A model generated the notes under the pieces. The model ran no database searches. It worked only from the letters and a program-made list of their open reading frames with translations, and was not told where the DNA came from. A program made the translations under genes and the position numbers. From Sialis fuliginosa (Eukaryota > Arthropoda > Insecta > Megaloptera > Sialidae), in the NCBI GenBank assembly GCA_961205875.1, contig OY540816.1, positions 17,432,701 through 17,496,700 on the forward strand: a DNA stretch of 64,000 nt, read 5' to 3'. The number at the start of each line of letters is the position of its first letter. The first letter of the stretch is position 1. Below are positions 1-12,700 of the stretch, in pieces.

Positions 1-237
1 AAAAAAAAGCAAAATAATTTTACATATTATGTATTTTTTGCGATAGATTTATTTTAACCTTTACGTGACTTTAGCGTTTTTAAAAGTTGATTTTTTGGCT
101 TTACTGGAAGCTAACGGGTTGAAAGAAGAATACTTTCTGTTCGAGTCGAAGCGTTTTGAGGTGTTTTGTGTGTAATATTGGGAAAATCATTTCAAACACA
201 TAACTGAAATGGGTACAAAATTTTATTAGTCTCATAC

Positions 238-347
238 TGTGTTTAGACCAAAAAGACAAAACAGGAACACGGTGTTTTAAAACACTTTGTATTTAAAAAT
301 GTATAGGGTTTGTTGCTATTTTATTTTGTCTTTTTGGTCTAAACACG
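238..347. repeat. Short inverted-repeat element upstream of SPH1
   Basis: A perfect 22-bp inverted repeat has arms at 240-261 and 324-345, around a 62-bp loop. The arms read TGTTTAGACCAAAAAGAC... and its reverse complement. It may be a tiny MITE or a hairpin. It lies about 430 bases before the SPH1 start codon and I saw no other copy in the window. Confidence 0.6.
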
Positions 348-685
348 GCATTACAGCTCAAAAATCCAAGATCTTCTGATAATATAAAAAACAATATTAT
401 TTGTTGTCCATGTTCAAAAATAATGTTATTCCTATTATAACTTCCTCGGTATTAATTCATTTGTTAGTTTTATTGTTTTGTTCACCAGAATATATTGTGT
501 GAAATAATCTACATATATACATATGTTTTATAATTCTGTATGAATTCCATATCAATATTTTAAAGAATAATTAGAACGCTAAATGAATCACTGATACATA
601 TTTCTGTGATATTGATTAATTCTCCTGTTATCACATCATTTCAAATTGTTTTTGTATCAAGTGGGAGATAAAAATATGAACAAAT

Positions 686-696
686 AGATAAGATAA
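686..696 (+). promoter_or_regulatory. Paired GATA motif near the SPH1 transcription start
   Basis: AGATAAGATAA holds two overlapping GATA-factor sites (WGATAR), about 75 bases before the SPH1 ATG. The same motif sits at the same relative place before SPH2 (9697-9707), within conserved flanking sequence (AAATAGATAAGATAATG, then CCAATATA and AAGCTTCCAATTTCCAA). Conservation may only reflect the duplication. GATA factors are known regulators of insect gut and fat-body genes; a role here is inference. Confidence 0.4.
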
Positions 697-771
697 TGAC
701 CAATATAATAAAGCTTCCAATTTCCAAAATAATACAGTTTTATTATTGGTGTAAAAGTGTAACAGCTAACT

Positions 772-3700
772 ATGGCTTCCAAAATTTTATTATCACTTTT
801 TGCTGTCCTGTGTTTAGGTACATATATAGAGTTTTAGCTTATTTTGATAATGTGGTTGTATATTAATTTTTATTTTTGGTAATTTTAAAGGATCAGTTTT
901 GGGAAAGCCAAGTGAACCTAATACAAAATTTGAAGGAGGGGAAGCAGATGCATCGAAAGATACATATGGATACATGGTAAATATATTTTTTATAATTATT
1001 AAATACAGTCGAGTCTCTTTTTATGCGATTTTGAAGTTATACAGTGCGGTATTTTATCCAACTTCTAATGAGGTATCAAATGAAAGCTGAAAATTTAAGG
1101 AATTTAAATATGTACGATAATTTGCCTATATCTCCGAAAGGAATAGTGAAAAAAAATCGGTCAAGACATACACGGGTGTTGCCATAAGGGTTCCGAAGTA
1201 TGTAATACGTGGAGCCACTTAGAGGTACATTTTTGAGTTAGAAAAAATTAAAAATAGGGTCATATTCTACTAATTAAGATCTACATTTTGACACCCCACT
1301 TGCCTAGATATAAAAATAAAAATATAAAATTCTATGGCGCCCCCCCTATTTAATTTTTTTCGATAATAAGTATGACAAGTTACTTATCGTTGTAAAGTAG
1401 AGTAAAAACACGTTCGAATATGCTATAGTTAACTTAGTGGCCCATAAGAAAAACTAAAGTTAGGGTTTGTAACTCGGAAAGTAAAAGTGATATAAAAATT
1501 CTAAATACGCCAATCAATACTACTACTTTTATTATACCGTCTAAATCACATAGTTTTATTAATATTTTTTGATGTAGTAACACTCACCCCTTCCTGACAA
1601 ATAATTCATCTCATTTAACCAGATCTGTATATCTTACCGTTTAGGAAATCCCCATGCATTTTACGCTTATCTTGGATACCTCGTATTTTTTATTTTGAGT
1701 CGCTGAAGAATTATTCTCGACGGAAAAAGAGGTTGGCAGGTCTTTATAGTGAGTTGGACCAAGAATGTGAACAGAAATCAAATAAAAATATAAAATGTTA
1801 AATATCACAAACTACGGAATGGCACTAAAATCCTTTTAGAACTCTGGAGTACAAAAATATGAATATTTAAATGTTATAAAAACAAAGCCTGTTTGCGTTT
1901 AGTAAATTCAATAAATGCGTTATAGATCGATTTTGAAATATAAAATAAATCCGAATATCCCTTAATTTTTATTATGTTGAATTTAACTTATTTAATATGT
2001 AGCAGACTATGAAAATGATCTAGGGAGTAAATACATCATTAAACCACCCCCTGTAAAGGTAAATTTTGTCTCATTTAACCTAATCTATAATAATCTATTA
2101 TTATTTCAAGTGAATTTTTTTGACCAATAATAATAAATTTTGTTTCTAATTTTTGAAATAATAAACGTTTTGGAAATGTTATTCATTGATTATTATTAAT
2201 AGACCAAGCGAGTAGTCATGCAGGGTAAGTAATATTTGCTATAATTAAGCCAAGTTTCACAGAGTAGTCATGTGAGGTAGACTAAATGTCATGGGAGCTT
2301 GGTCTATAACATAGGTGTCCAACCTTTTGAATCTCCCGAGCCGCATAGCAAATTTTTTATTTAATTTGGTTTACTAAGGGCCGCAGATATAAAACTGAGG
2401 ACCTTTTTTTTTTTTTTTGGTCGCGTCAATTTCAATTCCTAATTTTACTATAAATATATTTATAAATAGAGAGTTAGATTAGGAAGACCTTTTTTTTTGT
2501 TTTTAGTCGCACATATTATTTTCTCTGTGCATTTATTATCATAAACTTTTTTATTTTTTTAAATTATGCTCGCGGGCCGCACCGAGAGTCCACGAGGGCC
2601 GCATGAGGCCTGCGGGCCGCGGGTTGGACAAGCTTGGTCTATAAGATAATTATATTTTTTAATCTATGTATAAAGTATAAAATAATTTTTTTTTGAGGAA
2701 TAGTTATAAGAAATACGAGTTATTATTTAACTTAACTTTTAACTTGTATAAAATGTATCCTAAAATAATTACAAATTAATTTATTTATGAAAAATGTGTT
2801 TGTCTTAGGAAAATTTTCATAATTGATAGATAACAATGAACAATAGCTATTTTACATACTTAATAGATAAAATGTTATCTGGTAACAATTCTATATGACT
2901 CACTTTTTGCGCACGAAATTAATTCTGTCCATAATTTGTTAATGATAACGAATATACAAGTATACAATTATATTGTAGGTATTCCAATATGGGGTTAAAA
3001 CGATATGACGCCTAAAATACAAAATGTCGTTTCGAGACATCACGTCGTCACATTTTTGTTATAATTATTTATAATGTTCGATATCTTTACAACAATATAT
3101 TGATTTTAAAATGAAAATTTTTTTTACGTTTTATATATCGTAATTTTTTTTCTTCAAAAAATGAAGTTTTTCTTTTAATTTAATTGTGCATCAAGAGGTT
3201 AAGGCCATTTGTCGATTTACCACTTGACTAGTGGTATTTCTTTCAGGGATTGCTATGTGCTGCAGCTTTAATAAATAAATGTTTTAAAATATATCACATT
3301 TTTAATTTTAAACATAATTATCAGTAATTTTTCATTATAATTTATTTTTTATCCTCAATGTCACTATTATTTTTAAGGCCTTCATGGTAACTTATTGTTA
3401 GTTGTTAGTAGCATTTAAATCTTTATTAGAGTGCCGGCTTAATGTGGGGGGGGGACAGGCCAGGCGACTGCCCGGGGCGTTAGGCCAGGAATAAAGAATA
3501 TTTTATTGTCATTGAGTACTTTAAATTCTGAAGTACGGATTAAAATTTTTCAAGCTCTATTTGATAACTGTTTTTTTTTGGTTAAAACTCTTATTTGACA
3601 TGTTTAATGGTTACATAAAAAAATCTTTGCCTTTCAATAAGTGATATAATTACATATTATGAGTCTTTAAATTTTTTTAATTTTTAGGTAGGAATCACCA

Positions 3701-5832
3701 AAGCAGACAAGAATTGCGACAAGAACACCCTCCCCGAATGTCTTGGAACTCTGATTGGAGAACAACACGTAATTACAACTGGATCATGTGTGAAGGATTA
3801 TAATACCAAATTAAAAGTCTGTATATGGAATGACGGTGGTGAGGTAGTGGAAAAAATATACGTAAATGAACATTACCGGGTCGGAAACGAAAATGACGTA
3901 GCTGTTCTTAAGGTATTTAAATATTAATTATAGTATAGTATTTATTTTTAATATACACAGAATATTTATAATAAAATTAACTATAGGTACTAGTTTAGGT
4001 AATTAAGGAACAGATTGGTATTATGGGAAAAATTGTAATAAAAATTGAAATTTTTATATGAAAATATTGTTAAATTTCAAATGTAGTAAAAAGTAATTTT
4101 TAAAATGTACTTTACAAAAATTTCTAATAGTATCTGTATTACAATAATGTTTATGAATATTTATAAATAAATTAACAGGAAAAAAAATCATATACTTAAT
4201 CCGTCTGAGTTCAGCAAATTTTACTATTCTTATTTTATTTAAAAAATAACATATACTATTACTTTCTTATACTCATCCCATGTATATGGGTATAAAAATA
4301 TTGTTAAGCCGATTTTTTTCGAAATTCGGTTTTTGATGGAACTGTCCATTTTCACCTTCCCTGAATTCATTATGACCATTTTCGCCTTGATGTCTGTGTG
4401 TCTGTCTGTCGGTCTGTAGACGCTGTAACTCAAATACGACAAATCGTAGAACGGTGAAATTTTATATTTAAGATTAATTTTTGTCTGGGAATAAAACCTA
4501 TTTTCGAAAACTATCTTTCAACCGGATACGGATGTTTACTCTGGTCGATTTTTGCAATTTTTCGAAATACTTTGAAATAGTGTGAATTAGAAAAATAATC
4601 AAGTTAAACATTCTAGGTAATATTATCTATAATTTATATTCTATTTATTTTTTCAAAAAAACAAATTTTTTATTTTTTTTAAAATTATATTTTAAATGGA
4701 AATGGTGAAAATCCTGATAGATGAGTGAGTGAGTGAGGACACTTCGTTATATATAGTAGATGGTTACAGAGAAGAAATATCTGGCATGAGTGTCAGGGAC
4801 TTTCTTATACGTAATACTAAGAGTGAACAGTTTACTTTCAATTCTATCTCTATTAACATATTTAACACTTTTACAGCTTCAAAATAAGACGACAGAAGCG
4901 AAGACAATAGAATATTACTCTAAGGATGTGGCCGCAGATAATAAAGAATGCCATGTTATTGGATTGGAAAAAGTAAGTAATATTTTTGTTACTTTATTAA
5001 AAACTAGCTGGGCCCACGCGGCTTCGCTCGCGTAGACTACGGAATTATTGTTTAGGATTTTTGAAAAATATAGTTTAATTAATTAAGTACAAACACGATT
5101 AGTTATTATTGTAATAATAATTTATCAATACCTAAATTACCTAACAAAAACGAATCAGAAGAAAAAAGTACAAATAATTTGTGTTCTGTTTAAATTTAAA
5201 TGTTAATTATTGAAAACAAAATTAACTCAAACGTCAGCCGAGGGACTCCGAATATCTACCGAACGTAAGCGAATCCAGTCTGATGTACATCGCTTCGATG
5301 CGGCACGACACCATACATTTAAAATGTTACCTTTATAAATATATTTTAAGATATTTTCTAAACTATACGACCAAATTGGATGCTGTAAATGGCAAACTAT
5401 ATCTACATTAAGTACTTATGACGATGAAATCATTTATTTCGATAAGGATTAATGTTTTGCAGGTCATAAGTCCATGTAAACAAAACCCAAATATTTTATG
5501 TTTTTTTTGTAACATAAAAGCAGTCATTGTGGCTTAAATATAAAAGTTAGACATATCGTGTCGCTGACTTAATTGTAGAACTTTTGATTCTACACAATTC
5601 TTTAATACATTATTTTGTTCTATATTGAACGGTTTAGGCAGCGTATTACAAAACAGCGCGCCGACGGCAAATTTTTTTCCGACTTGATTTACTATTATCG
5701 TCACTGCTTTGTTGTTATGTTACCTAACGTAAAAAAATATAGCCTATAACCTGGCCAGAGAACGTACCTATGAATTAAAAAAAAAAACTCGTAAATCGGA
5801 TAAGTGGTTCTCGAGTGATAAGGCAACTAACG

Positions 5833-5870
<38 letters not shown>

Positions 5871-7229
5871 GAGACGTTGAGCTTTATATATATTAAGGAT
5901 AAAAATAAACCAATATTTTAAATCCTGGTGTTCAAACCCGGGTGCATTGTACCTCATATTTGTTATTACAAGTAGAATAAATAAACTTTTTCTTATGCAC
6001 CTAAATTATACATGATGTCCCAACACTGTGTCGATGTTCAATATTTCATTTATTATAACAAATGTAAGAAAACTTTAAATACAAAAGTTGTTAGGATAGA
6101 CAAGCAGCAAATTTTGAAAATAGTTACATTTATACAGGCTGTACCATAAGTACGTTACAAATTAAAGTTATATTTTAAAAAATACAAAGTATATTTTTTA
6201 AATTGATAATCTAAAAGCATTCATTTTTCTGGAAATCTATATAATATATATTTTTTATATATAAATATATATAAAATATTTAAAGAGTCCACGTGACGGT
6301 AAAAATTTAATGCCATTTTATACATATCTGTATACAGAGTCGTCCGTAGATAATTTTTCAAAACAAATAATTCATCATTAAACATTTTTTTTCACAAGAA
6401 GATTATAGAATACAGTATTGTATCAATTTACTCAATACCAGAAATGGGGAATGTGCTCCGTTCTCCTTCCTTTATTTATGCCCATTTCTCTATAGTTTAT
6501 ATCTAAAATGCATTTATAAAAAAATGTAATTGTATTTTTCCATAGAAAACCGTTACACCACCAGAGGGAGACAATCCAAAGGTAGATGAATATTTATTTA
6601 GAGAAAAGAAAGTAACAACTATAAAATGCACACCAGAAGTAAAAAATGCAATTTGTGTCAAAGACGCGGCTATTTCAGCAGTTATGGTAATTGTATTAAA
6701 TAATAAATCACTGACTTTTTACCCTAATTAGCATTTGAAAATTATTAGATATATAAATATCAAAATTGTTTAATTGACTATATTATTAATAATCAGTTAA
6801 TAATTTTCCTAAGAAAACATGATATATTATAATAAACTTGGACCAAAGAAAAGACTTTACTCACGGACTAGCTGTTGATTTAAAATTAAGATTAGTATTT
6901 TATTGGGCGATAGTTAATTTGTTTTATTAAAAAGTTTTTATAGCAAATTGATGACCATTAACTACTTAATTAACATACCATGTGAATAGTTACTGATTTA
7001 ATGAATTAAATATTTATTTTAGAGTGATCTTGGCTCTCCTTTAATATGCGATAGTAAACATGCTGGAATTCTTGTAAAGCAAGGGGCTAAGAATACGGAA
7101 CTAGTATATCTTAAGACTAATGAATTAGAAACATGGATTAAGGAAAAAGTTTCTTCAGCGTGCACATCAACAATTAGTTTAACATTAATAGTTGCATCTA
7201 TCGCAGCAACATTATTTGGAAGACAATAA
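772..7229 (+). CDS. SPH1: inactive trypsin-like protease homologue with GPI-like tail
   Basis: Six exons: 772-817, 891-976, 3688-3912, 4877-4972, 6546-6686, 7023-7229. All introns are GT-AG, the first in phase 1 and the rest in phase 0, giving 266 residues. A signal peptide (MASKILLSLFAVLC) leads an S1 (chymotrypsin-fold) domain. The N-terminal motif is FEGGEAD in place of IVGG. The catalytic His is Ser77 (TTGSC), Asp114 is kept (NDVAVLK), and the GDSGGP motif reads SDLGSP, with Leu201 for the catalytic Ser. It should not cleave peptides. An extra Cys pair (Cys54 before the CLG motif and the Cys in KVCIW) is shared with the other three genes. The end, STISLTLIVASIAATLFG, follows small residues and looks like a GPI-anchor signal. 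Exon joins are inferred from frame and homology to SPH2. Function is unknown; a decoy, binding or regulatory role is possible. Confidence 0.85.
1066..1530 (+). repeat. Interspersed repeat in SPH1 intron 2
   Basis: The part GGTATCAAATGAAAGCTG...AAGGAATTTAAATATGTA, followed by ATATCTCCGAAAG, recurs in reverse orientation at 32880-33185. The part from 1385 to 1510 recurs in reverse orientation in SPH2 intron 2 (10282-10425). The block also carries a GGGTTCCG motif, common in insect non-autonomous repeats. It is a degenerate copy of a moderately repeated family with no coding sequence. Confidence 0.55.
2309..2630. mobile_element. hAT-like non-autonomous element
   Basis: The ends are near-inverted (GGTGTCCAACC on the left, GGTTGGACA on the right) and the right half carries several GGGCCGC motifs. 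A 13-bp direct repeat, AGCTTGGTCTATA, flanks it at 2296-2308 and 2631-2643. It contains the outer copy of any target-site duplication, so exact element ends are uncertain. It lies in SPH1 intron 2 and is absent from SPH2, so it inserted after the duplication or was lost from the other copy. Confidence 0.6.
3247..3285 (+). pseudogene. Possible relic protease exon in SPH1 intron 2
   Basis: After an acceptor-like TTTCTTTCAG the frame reads GLLCAAALINKCF. This resembles the C-G-(G/A)-(S/A)-L-I-N-K stretch that precedes the catalytic His in S1 proteases. It then runs into AT-rich sequence without the TAAHC motif. SPH2 intron 2 diverges just before this point. It is short, so a chance match is quite possible. 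Confidence 0.2.
4262..4450. repeat. Interspersed repeat with GTCTGTCTGTC core
   Basis: This SPH1 intron 3 segment carries AAATTCGGTTTTTGATGG, a CATTTTCACCTTCC motif, TCTGTCTGTCGGTCTGTAGA and GCTGTAACTCAAATACGA. Recognisable relatives lie in reverse orientation at 10137-10230 and 38940-39060. The mix of short tetranucleotide tracts and conserved flanks is typical of insect non-autonomous repeats of unknown class. Confidence 0.5.
5007..5900 (+). mobile_element. Non-autonomous repeat (CTAGCTGGGCCC...) with (GACA)n tail
   Basis: It opens with CTAGCTGGGCCCACGCGGCT followed by TCGCTCGCGTAGACTACGG. It ends in GGTTCTCGAGTGATAAGGC, an ACGGACAGACAGACA tract (5833-5870, about nine GACA units) and GCTTTATATATATTAAGGAT. 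This layout matches a widespread class of insect non-autonomous elements that begin CTAGCTGACCC and end in ACAGACAGAC plus an AT-rich tail; class recalled, not checked. It fills much of SPH1 intron 4 and is missing from SPH2 intron 4. Confidence 0.5.
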
Positions 7230-7384
7230 ATTTAAAAAAATATAAGTAGGTACATCAATGATGTTAAATCTATATTTTTATACATAATTGGATAAACTTC
7301 AAGAAAATGAAAGCTATGTGTATCAATTATTTTTAATATAAAAGTTGTGTTTATATTTTTGTCAAATAATTTAATTAAGTTATT

Positions 7385-7390
7385 AATAAA
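7385..7390 (+). terminator. SPH1 polyadenylation signal
   Basis: AATAAA lies 156 bases after the SPH1 stop, in the context ATTAATAAAGTATCTA, which is repeated after SPH2 (13665-13670). Shared context supports use in both genes. Confidence 0.5.
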
Positions 7391-7399
7391 GTATCTACA

Positions 7400-9660
7400 A
7401 AACATGTAAATAATTATATTTATTAAACATAATATTAACTTATATTATAAAAGAATTATTTACCGATAATATATTGGTGTGAAATCCTAACCTTTTATAT
7501 GCAGTATTTTTTTTACTATAAAGAAATTTATACATATGTTTGTAAATTTTTGGATATTATTTATTGTTGGAAACATTAAAAGTCGACAGTTAAAAAAAAA
7601 ACAATCTGGGTTAATCCATATAAAGTGGTCCAGCACTGATTGCTCGATTATTCTAGAAAAAAAAGATTTTTATTTTGTTTGTAATTACTCTAACATGTTG
7701 ATAGTTTGAAATGACCATTTTAAAAAAAAATTATTTTCCCTCCTTTTTTTCAAAAAGTTCTCAATATTTGAAATTTCGAGAAAATGGCACTTTTCAAAGC
7801 TAAATAACTCTAGTGGGGGACCAGAAAAAAATCTGAAATTTTAACCCATAATAGTACACCATAATGGTATTATATACCAAAAATTTTAAGATTGAGAATT
7901 TCGATGTAAATATTTTTTAATGTCAAAATATCATTTAATATGTCAATGTAAAATCCACGTAATCGAAACAATTTATGATGATTTGAATTTTAGGAAGCAA
8001 AGGGAGCTATAGATCTTTTTTTATACAAAAATTAATGCTCTACAAAAAAATTCTATAAAATTTTCACATAACATGCGTCGTTCTCGAGATATAAAAAAAT
8101 AACAATTTTGAGATACCACTCCTCTCCTTACTTACAATTTTGATGATTTTTATATGAGATCACTACTAGCCAGATTCAACTAAGAAACCAAGTATCATCA
8201 AAATCGGTTCAGTGGTTCATGTTATATGTGTCTCAAGCATTCAGGGGACATACAGACAGACAGACATGGAACAAAAATTATTTGCCTTGACCTGAAACGG
8301 AAAGATCAAGAGAAAATTTTGAAATCGGAGAACATTTTTTTCCTCTTTGAGAAATTATCACATAGCTTCCCTATTTCTTCAAATATGGCGAGGAAGAGAA
8401 TAACCGAAAAAATTTAATAAATACCGATAAAGTATTCTGATGCCTACTAAGGTACCTTTGGTAATTAAGGTCCAGGATGTAATAAGGCTCATGTAAAAAT
8501 AAACACATTTACAATAGTTGGGTCGGTCTGGATTTTTATGTATGGAACATACATATTATTACACAACACGGAGAAAACTGGATTCAAATTTTAGGAAAAA
8601 TCATAATAAATTTAATAAATTTGTAATAATGTACAAACTTATAATAAAAATTATAATCTTTTATTTAAGAATACACCAAATCTGTAAATTATTGCAATAT
8701 TAATTTTTATTTAGGAATTATAATTTTTCTTAAAATTTGAGTACAATTTTTCTCTTATACAAAACTAACACCACACCGACTAGTCTCTCACCGCACTATA
8801 TTTTTGGTAACTTTGCGTTTGTTGCGAAAGATGGTGACGAATGCTCAATTTTATAAAAACAATCAACAAACAATAGTAAGTTTTGTTAAAATATATTATG
8901 TATTTTCTGTTTCTTATTTGTTCAGGTAATAGTTTGATCTTTAAAGTTTATGGTGCAAGTTGATTTCTGTTGTTTTATAAGTTTTTGCTTTTAAAATAAA
9001 ATAAAATTTACCGTGGTACCTTAGGGATAATAAGGCCCTCCAAATTTATGATTTGGCTTTTTATTATTTATTTCAATTTATGATCACATATTTTGTTCTA
9101 GATTGGTATGTTGTTTTTATTTACTAATAGTTTTAAAAAAAATCATCTACAACGAAGTACATGAAAACGTGATCTGGCGAAAGTTGAGCATATTAAATTA
9201 AAATTAAATTAAAGTTCAGCAATATTAAATTAAGATTATTATTTGTTTATTTATTCGCTGTAATTAAAGAAATATTCCGTTAAATGTTGATGAAAACATA
9301 GTTCTTTTGATATTTTAACAACACATACAATCAAAGAAATACAAATTCGACATTGCAAAATCATAAAAAGCTGTAGAATCATAGAACGTAATGCCAACTT
9401 AAGAATAGTAAAAACGACGCTTCCCGAATCGACCAAATTGTCTGTGACAGTTTTTTTTATGATTTTACAATGTCGAATTTATACTTCTTTGATTGTATGT
9501 GTTGTTTAAATATAAAAAAATAAGAAAACAAGAATAAACAAAGGAATTATTTGTAATTGATATTCTATTATACATTTATAACATTTGAATATGTCTTCGT
9601 GGTGACGTCAATTCCCGCGCCAACGTTGATTGGCCAAGAAGCTGATGAGACTACTTTGTC
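7400..9660. other. Intergenic spacer between SPH1 and SPH2
   Basis: I found no gene here. It holds a copy of the CAGACAGACAGAC / TTTTGAAATCGGAGAACA repeat (8100-8405) and an isolated ACACGGAGAAAA motif at 8567 that resembles one end of the 28895-29187 element. The rest is AT-rich sequence. Short open frames have no coding features. Confidence 0.6.
8100..8405 (+). repeat. Interspersed repeat, family R1, copy 1
   Basis: Key motifs in order are CATCAAAATCGGTTCAGTGG, CAGACAGACAGACATGG, AACGGAAAGATCAA, TTTTGAAATCGGAGAACA and GGCGAGGAAG. Related copies are at 11660-11785 (+), 43430-43540 (reverse) and 51440-51618 (+). Open frames across it are incidental. Confidence 0.6.
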
Positions 9661-9663
9661 TTT

Positions 9664-9707
9664 ATATATCTTGAGTGCTCCCATTCCTTCTTAAATAGAT
9701 AAGATAA
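9664..9707 (+). promoter_or_regulatory. SPH2 core promoter and paired GATA motif
   Basis: A TATA-like TATATAT (from 9664) lies about 135 bases before the SPH2 ATG, with AGATAAGATAA at 9697-9707. The GATA block and the sequence after it (GGACCAATATATTT, AAGCTTCCAATTTCCAA) match the SPH1 leader. The TATA call is weak in such AT-rich DNA. Confidence 0.4.
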
Positions 9708-9799
9708 TGGACCAATATATTTTTATAAAGCTTCCAATTTCCAAGAAGATACAGTTTTATTGTTGGTTTATTATTGACTTAAATGTGTAATAGCTAATT

Positions 9800-12700
9800 A
9801 TGGATTCCAAAATTGTATTGTCACTTTTTGCTGTCATGTGTTTAGGTACATATAGAGTTTTAGTTTGTTTTGAAAATGTGGTTGTATATTAATTATTATT
9901 TTTGGTAATTTTAAAGAATCTGTTTTGGGAAAGCCAAGTGAAATGAATCCAGTATTTGAAGGAGAGGATGTAGCAGATGAAAATAAATATGGATACATGG
10001 TAAATATATGTACTTTTAATTGTTATTAAATACATAAGTAAGAAAAAAATTAGTTAAATTTTTTGAAGGTATTTTGAACTGATGTTTTCTCAAAACATAC
10101 GTTTTTTTAGAACACTGAATATTTCGGGGGGGGGGGGGGGGGGGAGGTCGTTACAGACAGACACACAGACATCAATAGTAAGAATTGATTCAGGGAAGGT
10201 CAAAATGGATAATTCTATCAAAATTCGGATTTAGTATATAGGTAGTTTTTGTTTCCGGTTTCTTAAAACACCTTTTGTGTAGAATTGTTTGGTGTATTTA
10301 GAATTTTTAAATCACTTTTATTTTCCGAGTTACAAGCCCCAACTTTATTTTTTCTTATGGGCCACTAAGTTGGTTATAGCATATTTGAACGTGTTTTTTT
10401 ACTCTACTTTACAACAATATGTTAAATTTCTAGACTATATAGAATACCCACTTAAGGTAACTTTTGTCTTATTTAACTTAATCATAAAATATATACTCAA
10501 ATACAAATTTATTTATTTATGAAAATTGCGTTTGTCTTACGAAAATTTTGATAGATAACAATGAACAATAGTAATTTTATATACTTAATAGATAAAATGT
10601 TATCTGATAAAAAATCTATATGACTTTTTTGTGCACGAAATTAATTCTGTCCATAATTTGTTAATAATAACGAGTACATAACAATTATATTGTAGGTATT
10701 CCAATATGGGGTTAAAACGTTCCGAGATGTCATGTATCGCTATCGATACCTTAACAACAATATATTGATTTTAAAATGAAACATTTTTTACGTTTAATAA
10801 GTATAGCGATATTTTTTTTTTCGAAAAATGTAGTTTTTGTTTTAATTTAATTATGCATCAAGGGGTTAAGCTCATTTATTATTTTGGCCCAGGGCACCAG
10901 ACTCAAAATAAATGTCCCTATCTTCCATGTAATTCTTAAAATGGAATTCAATGTATTATTCCATTTTAAGTTCGAAAGAAAAAAAGTCTTATACGAATAA
11001 CATGGAAGATCGGGGCATTTATTTTCTGGCTTAATTCATAAATCTGAAATAAAATAAAAGATGAATTGTTTCATAATGTTTGAATAGATTTTTATTATAT
11101 TTATTTTAATTTTTTTAGATTTCAAATTTGATATTATTACATAATACAATCATTATTACATACATGTTGGTAAATAAAATATTTGCCTTTCAATAAGTGG
11201 TATGATTCCATATTATGGCTCTTGACACTTTTATGTAATTATTAGTTTTGTTTTATTTTCAGGTAGTAATCACTAAAGGCGAGATTTGCGACAAGATCAT
11301 AGTTCCCAACTGTCTTGGAACTCTAATCGGAGAAAAACACGTAATTACAACTGCATTATGTGTGCAGGATTTTAATACCAAATTAAAAGTCTGTATATGG
11401 AATAAAGGTAGTGAGACAGTGGAAAAAATATACGTTAATGAACATTACCGGTTCGGAAACGACAAAGACATAGCTGTTCTTAAGGTATTTTAATAATTTG
11501 CTGTATCCACAGAAAATTTATAATAAAAATTATTATACTATTATAGTTTAAGTAAATGAGGGACATATCAATTTTATGGAAAAAATTGTAATGCAAATTG
11601 AAATTCATAAGATGCACCTGATTATTTTTTCATATATTTTTAATTTTTTGACAGTTTCAATTTAAATCTTTTATGCAAACGTCTAAATGAAATCCGAGAA
11701 CAATTTTTTTGTCTCATTTTATAACGATCACAAAGCTTTTCATATCTTCGATATTGCGAGGAAGCAATAACATATACTCTTTTTTCCGTGTAATTTATAT
11801 TGTTTTAATACTAAATGAAGAACAAAATTAGGTAGTAGCATCTGTTTAAATAAACTTGTATTTTACCCCTATCTATAAATAAGTGTTATAGCAAATATTA
11901 TATTAAATAAGAAATACAATGTAAAATTAAGTTATTTGCTGACTGATGATTAATTTACTTGAATATATTTAAGTTCTATCTCTATTAACATATTGAACAT
12001 TTTAACAGCTTGAAAAGACGGTGAAACAGAAGCCAATATCATTTTACTGTTATAAATTATCTACAGCGAAAGAATGCCATGTTATTGGTTTTGAAACGGT
12101 AAGTTATTTATTTACTACTGTGCACTAACAGATTTCGCAGAACGTATCTACCACGTAAAAAGAGACCATACTGTAATTATATTGACGATGGGCTCAAACT
12201 TGGCCCAATATTGGGTTGCCAGTGTTGCTTTTTCGATATTGGTCCCACTTTAGGCCAACCTTCAGATACCGAGCTTCGGGTCATCTATATTCTTTATCCA
12301 ATATTGGGTCAACTCTGGGCCAGTCTTGGTACAACAAGCCTTGAACAAAGTTATCATTTGTATCTTAGTCCAGTGTTTACAGAATCCGCATCACGATTAA
12401 AAATTAATACCATTATATACAGGTACATAACTTTATACAGGGTTGTCCATACATATTTTTCCAAGACAAATAATTACGTCATTAAACATTTTTTTTAAAA
12501 GCAGATTATAGAATACAGTATTGTATCAATTTACTCAATCTCAGGGGTTGAGGGATGTGCTCCATTCTACTCTGTTTTTGTCCATATCTCTATAGTTGTA
12601 TAATTTTTACTTAAAACGTATTTCTAAAAAAATGTAAATGTTCTTTAACATTTTTTATTACATTTTACGTAGGTGTATTAAATTTAATGAGTAATAATAT

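Noticed and set aside
5833..5870. CRISPR-like or satellite reading of the (GACA)n tract
   Set aside because: A 4-bp microsatellite without spacers; it belongs to the 3' end of an interspersed element.
5925..5950. GTTCAAACCCGGG as a tRNA or SINE B-box
   Set aside because: No matching A box, acceptor stem or cloverleaf could be drawn; it lies just after a known-type repeat end.
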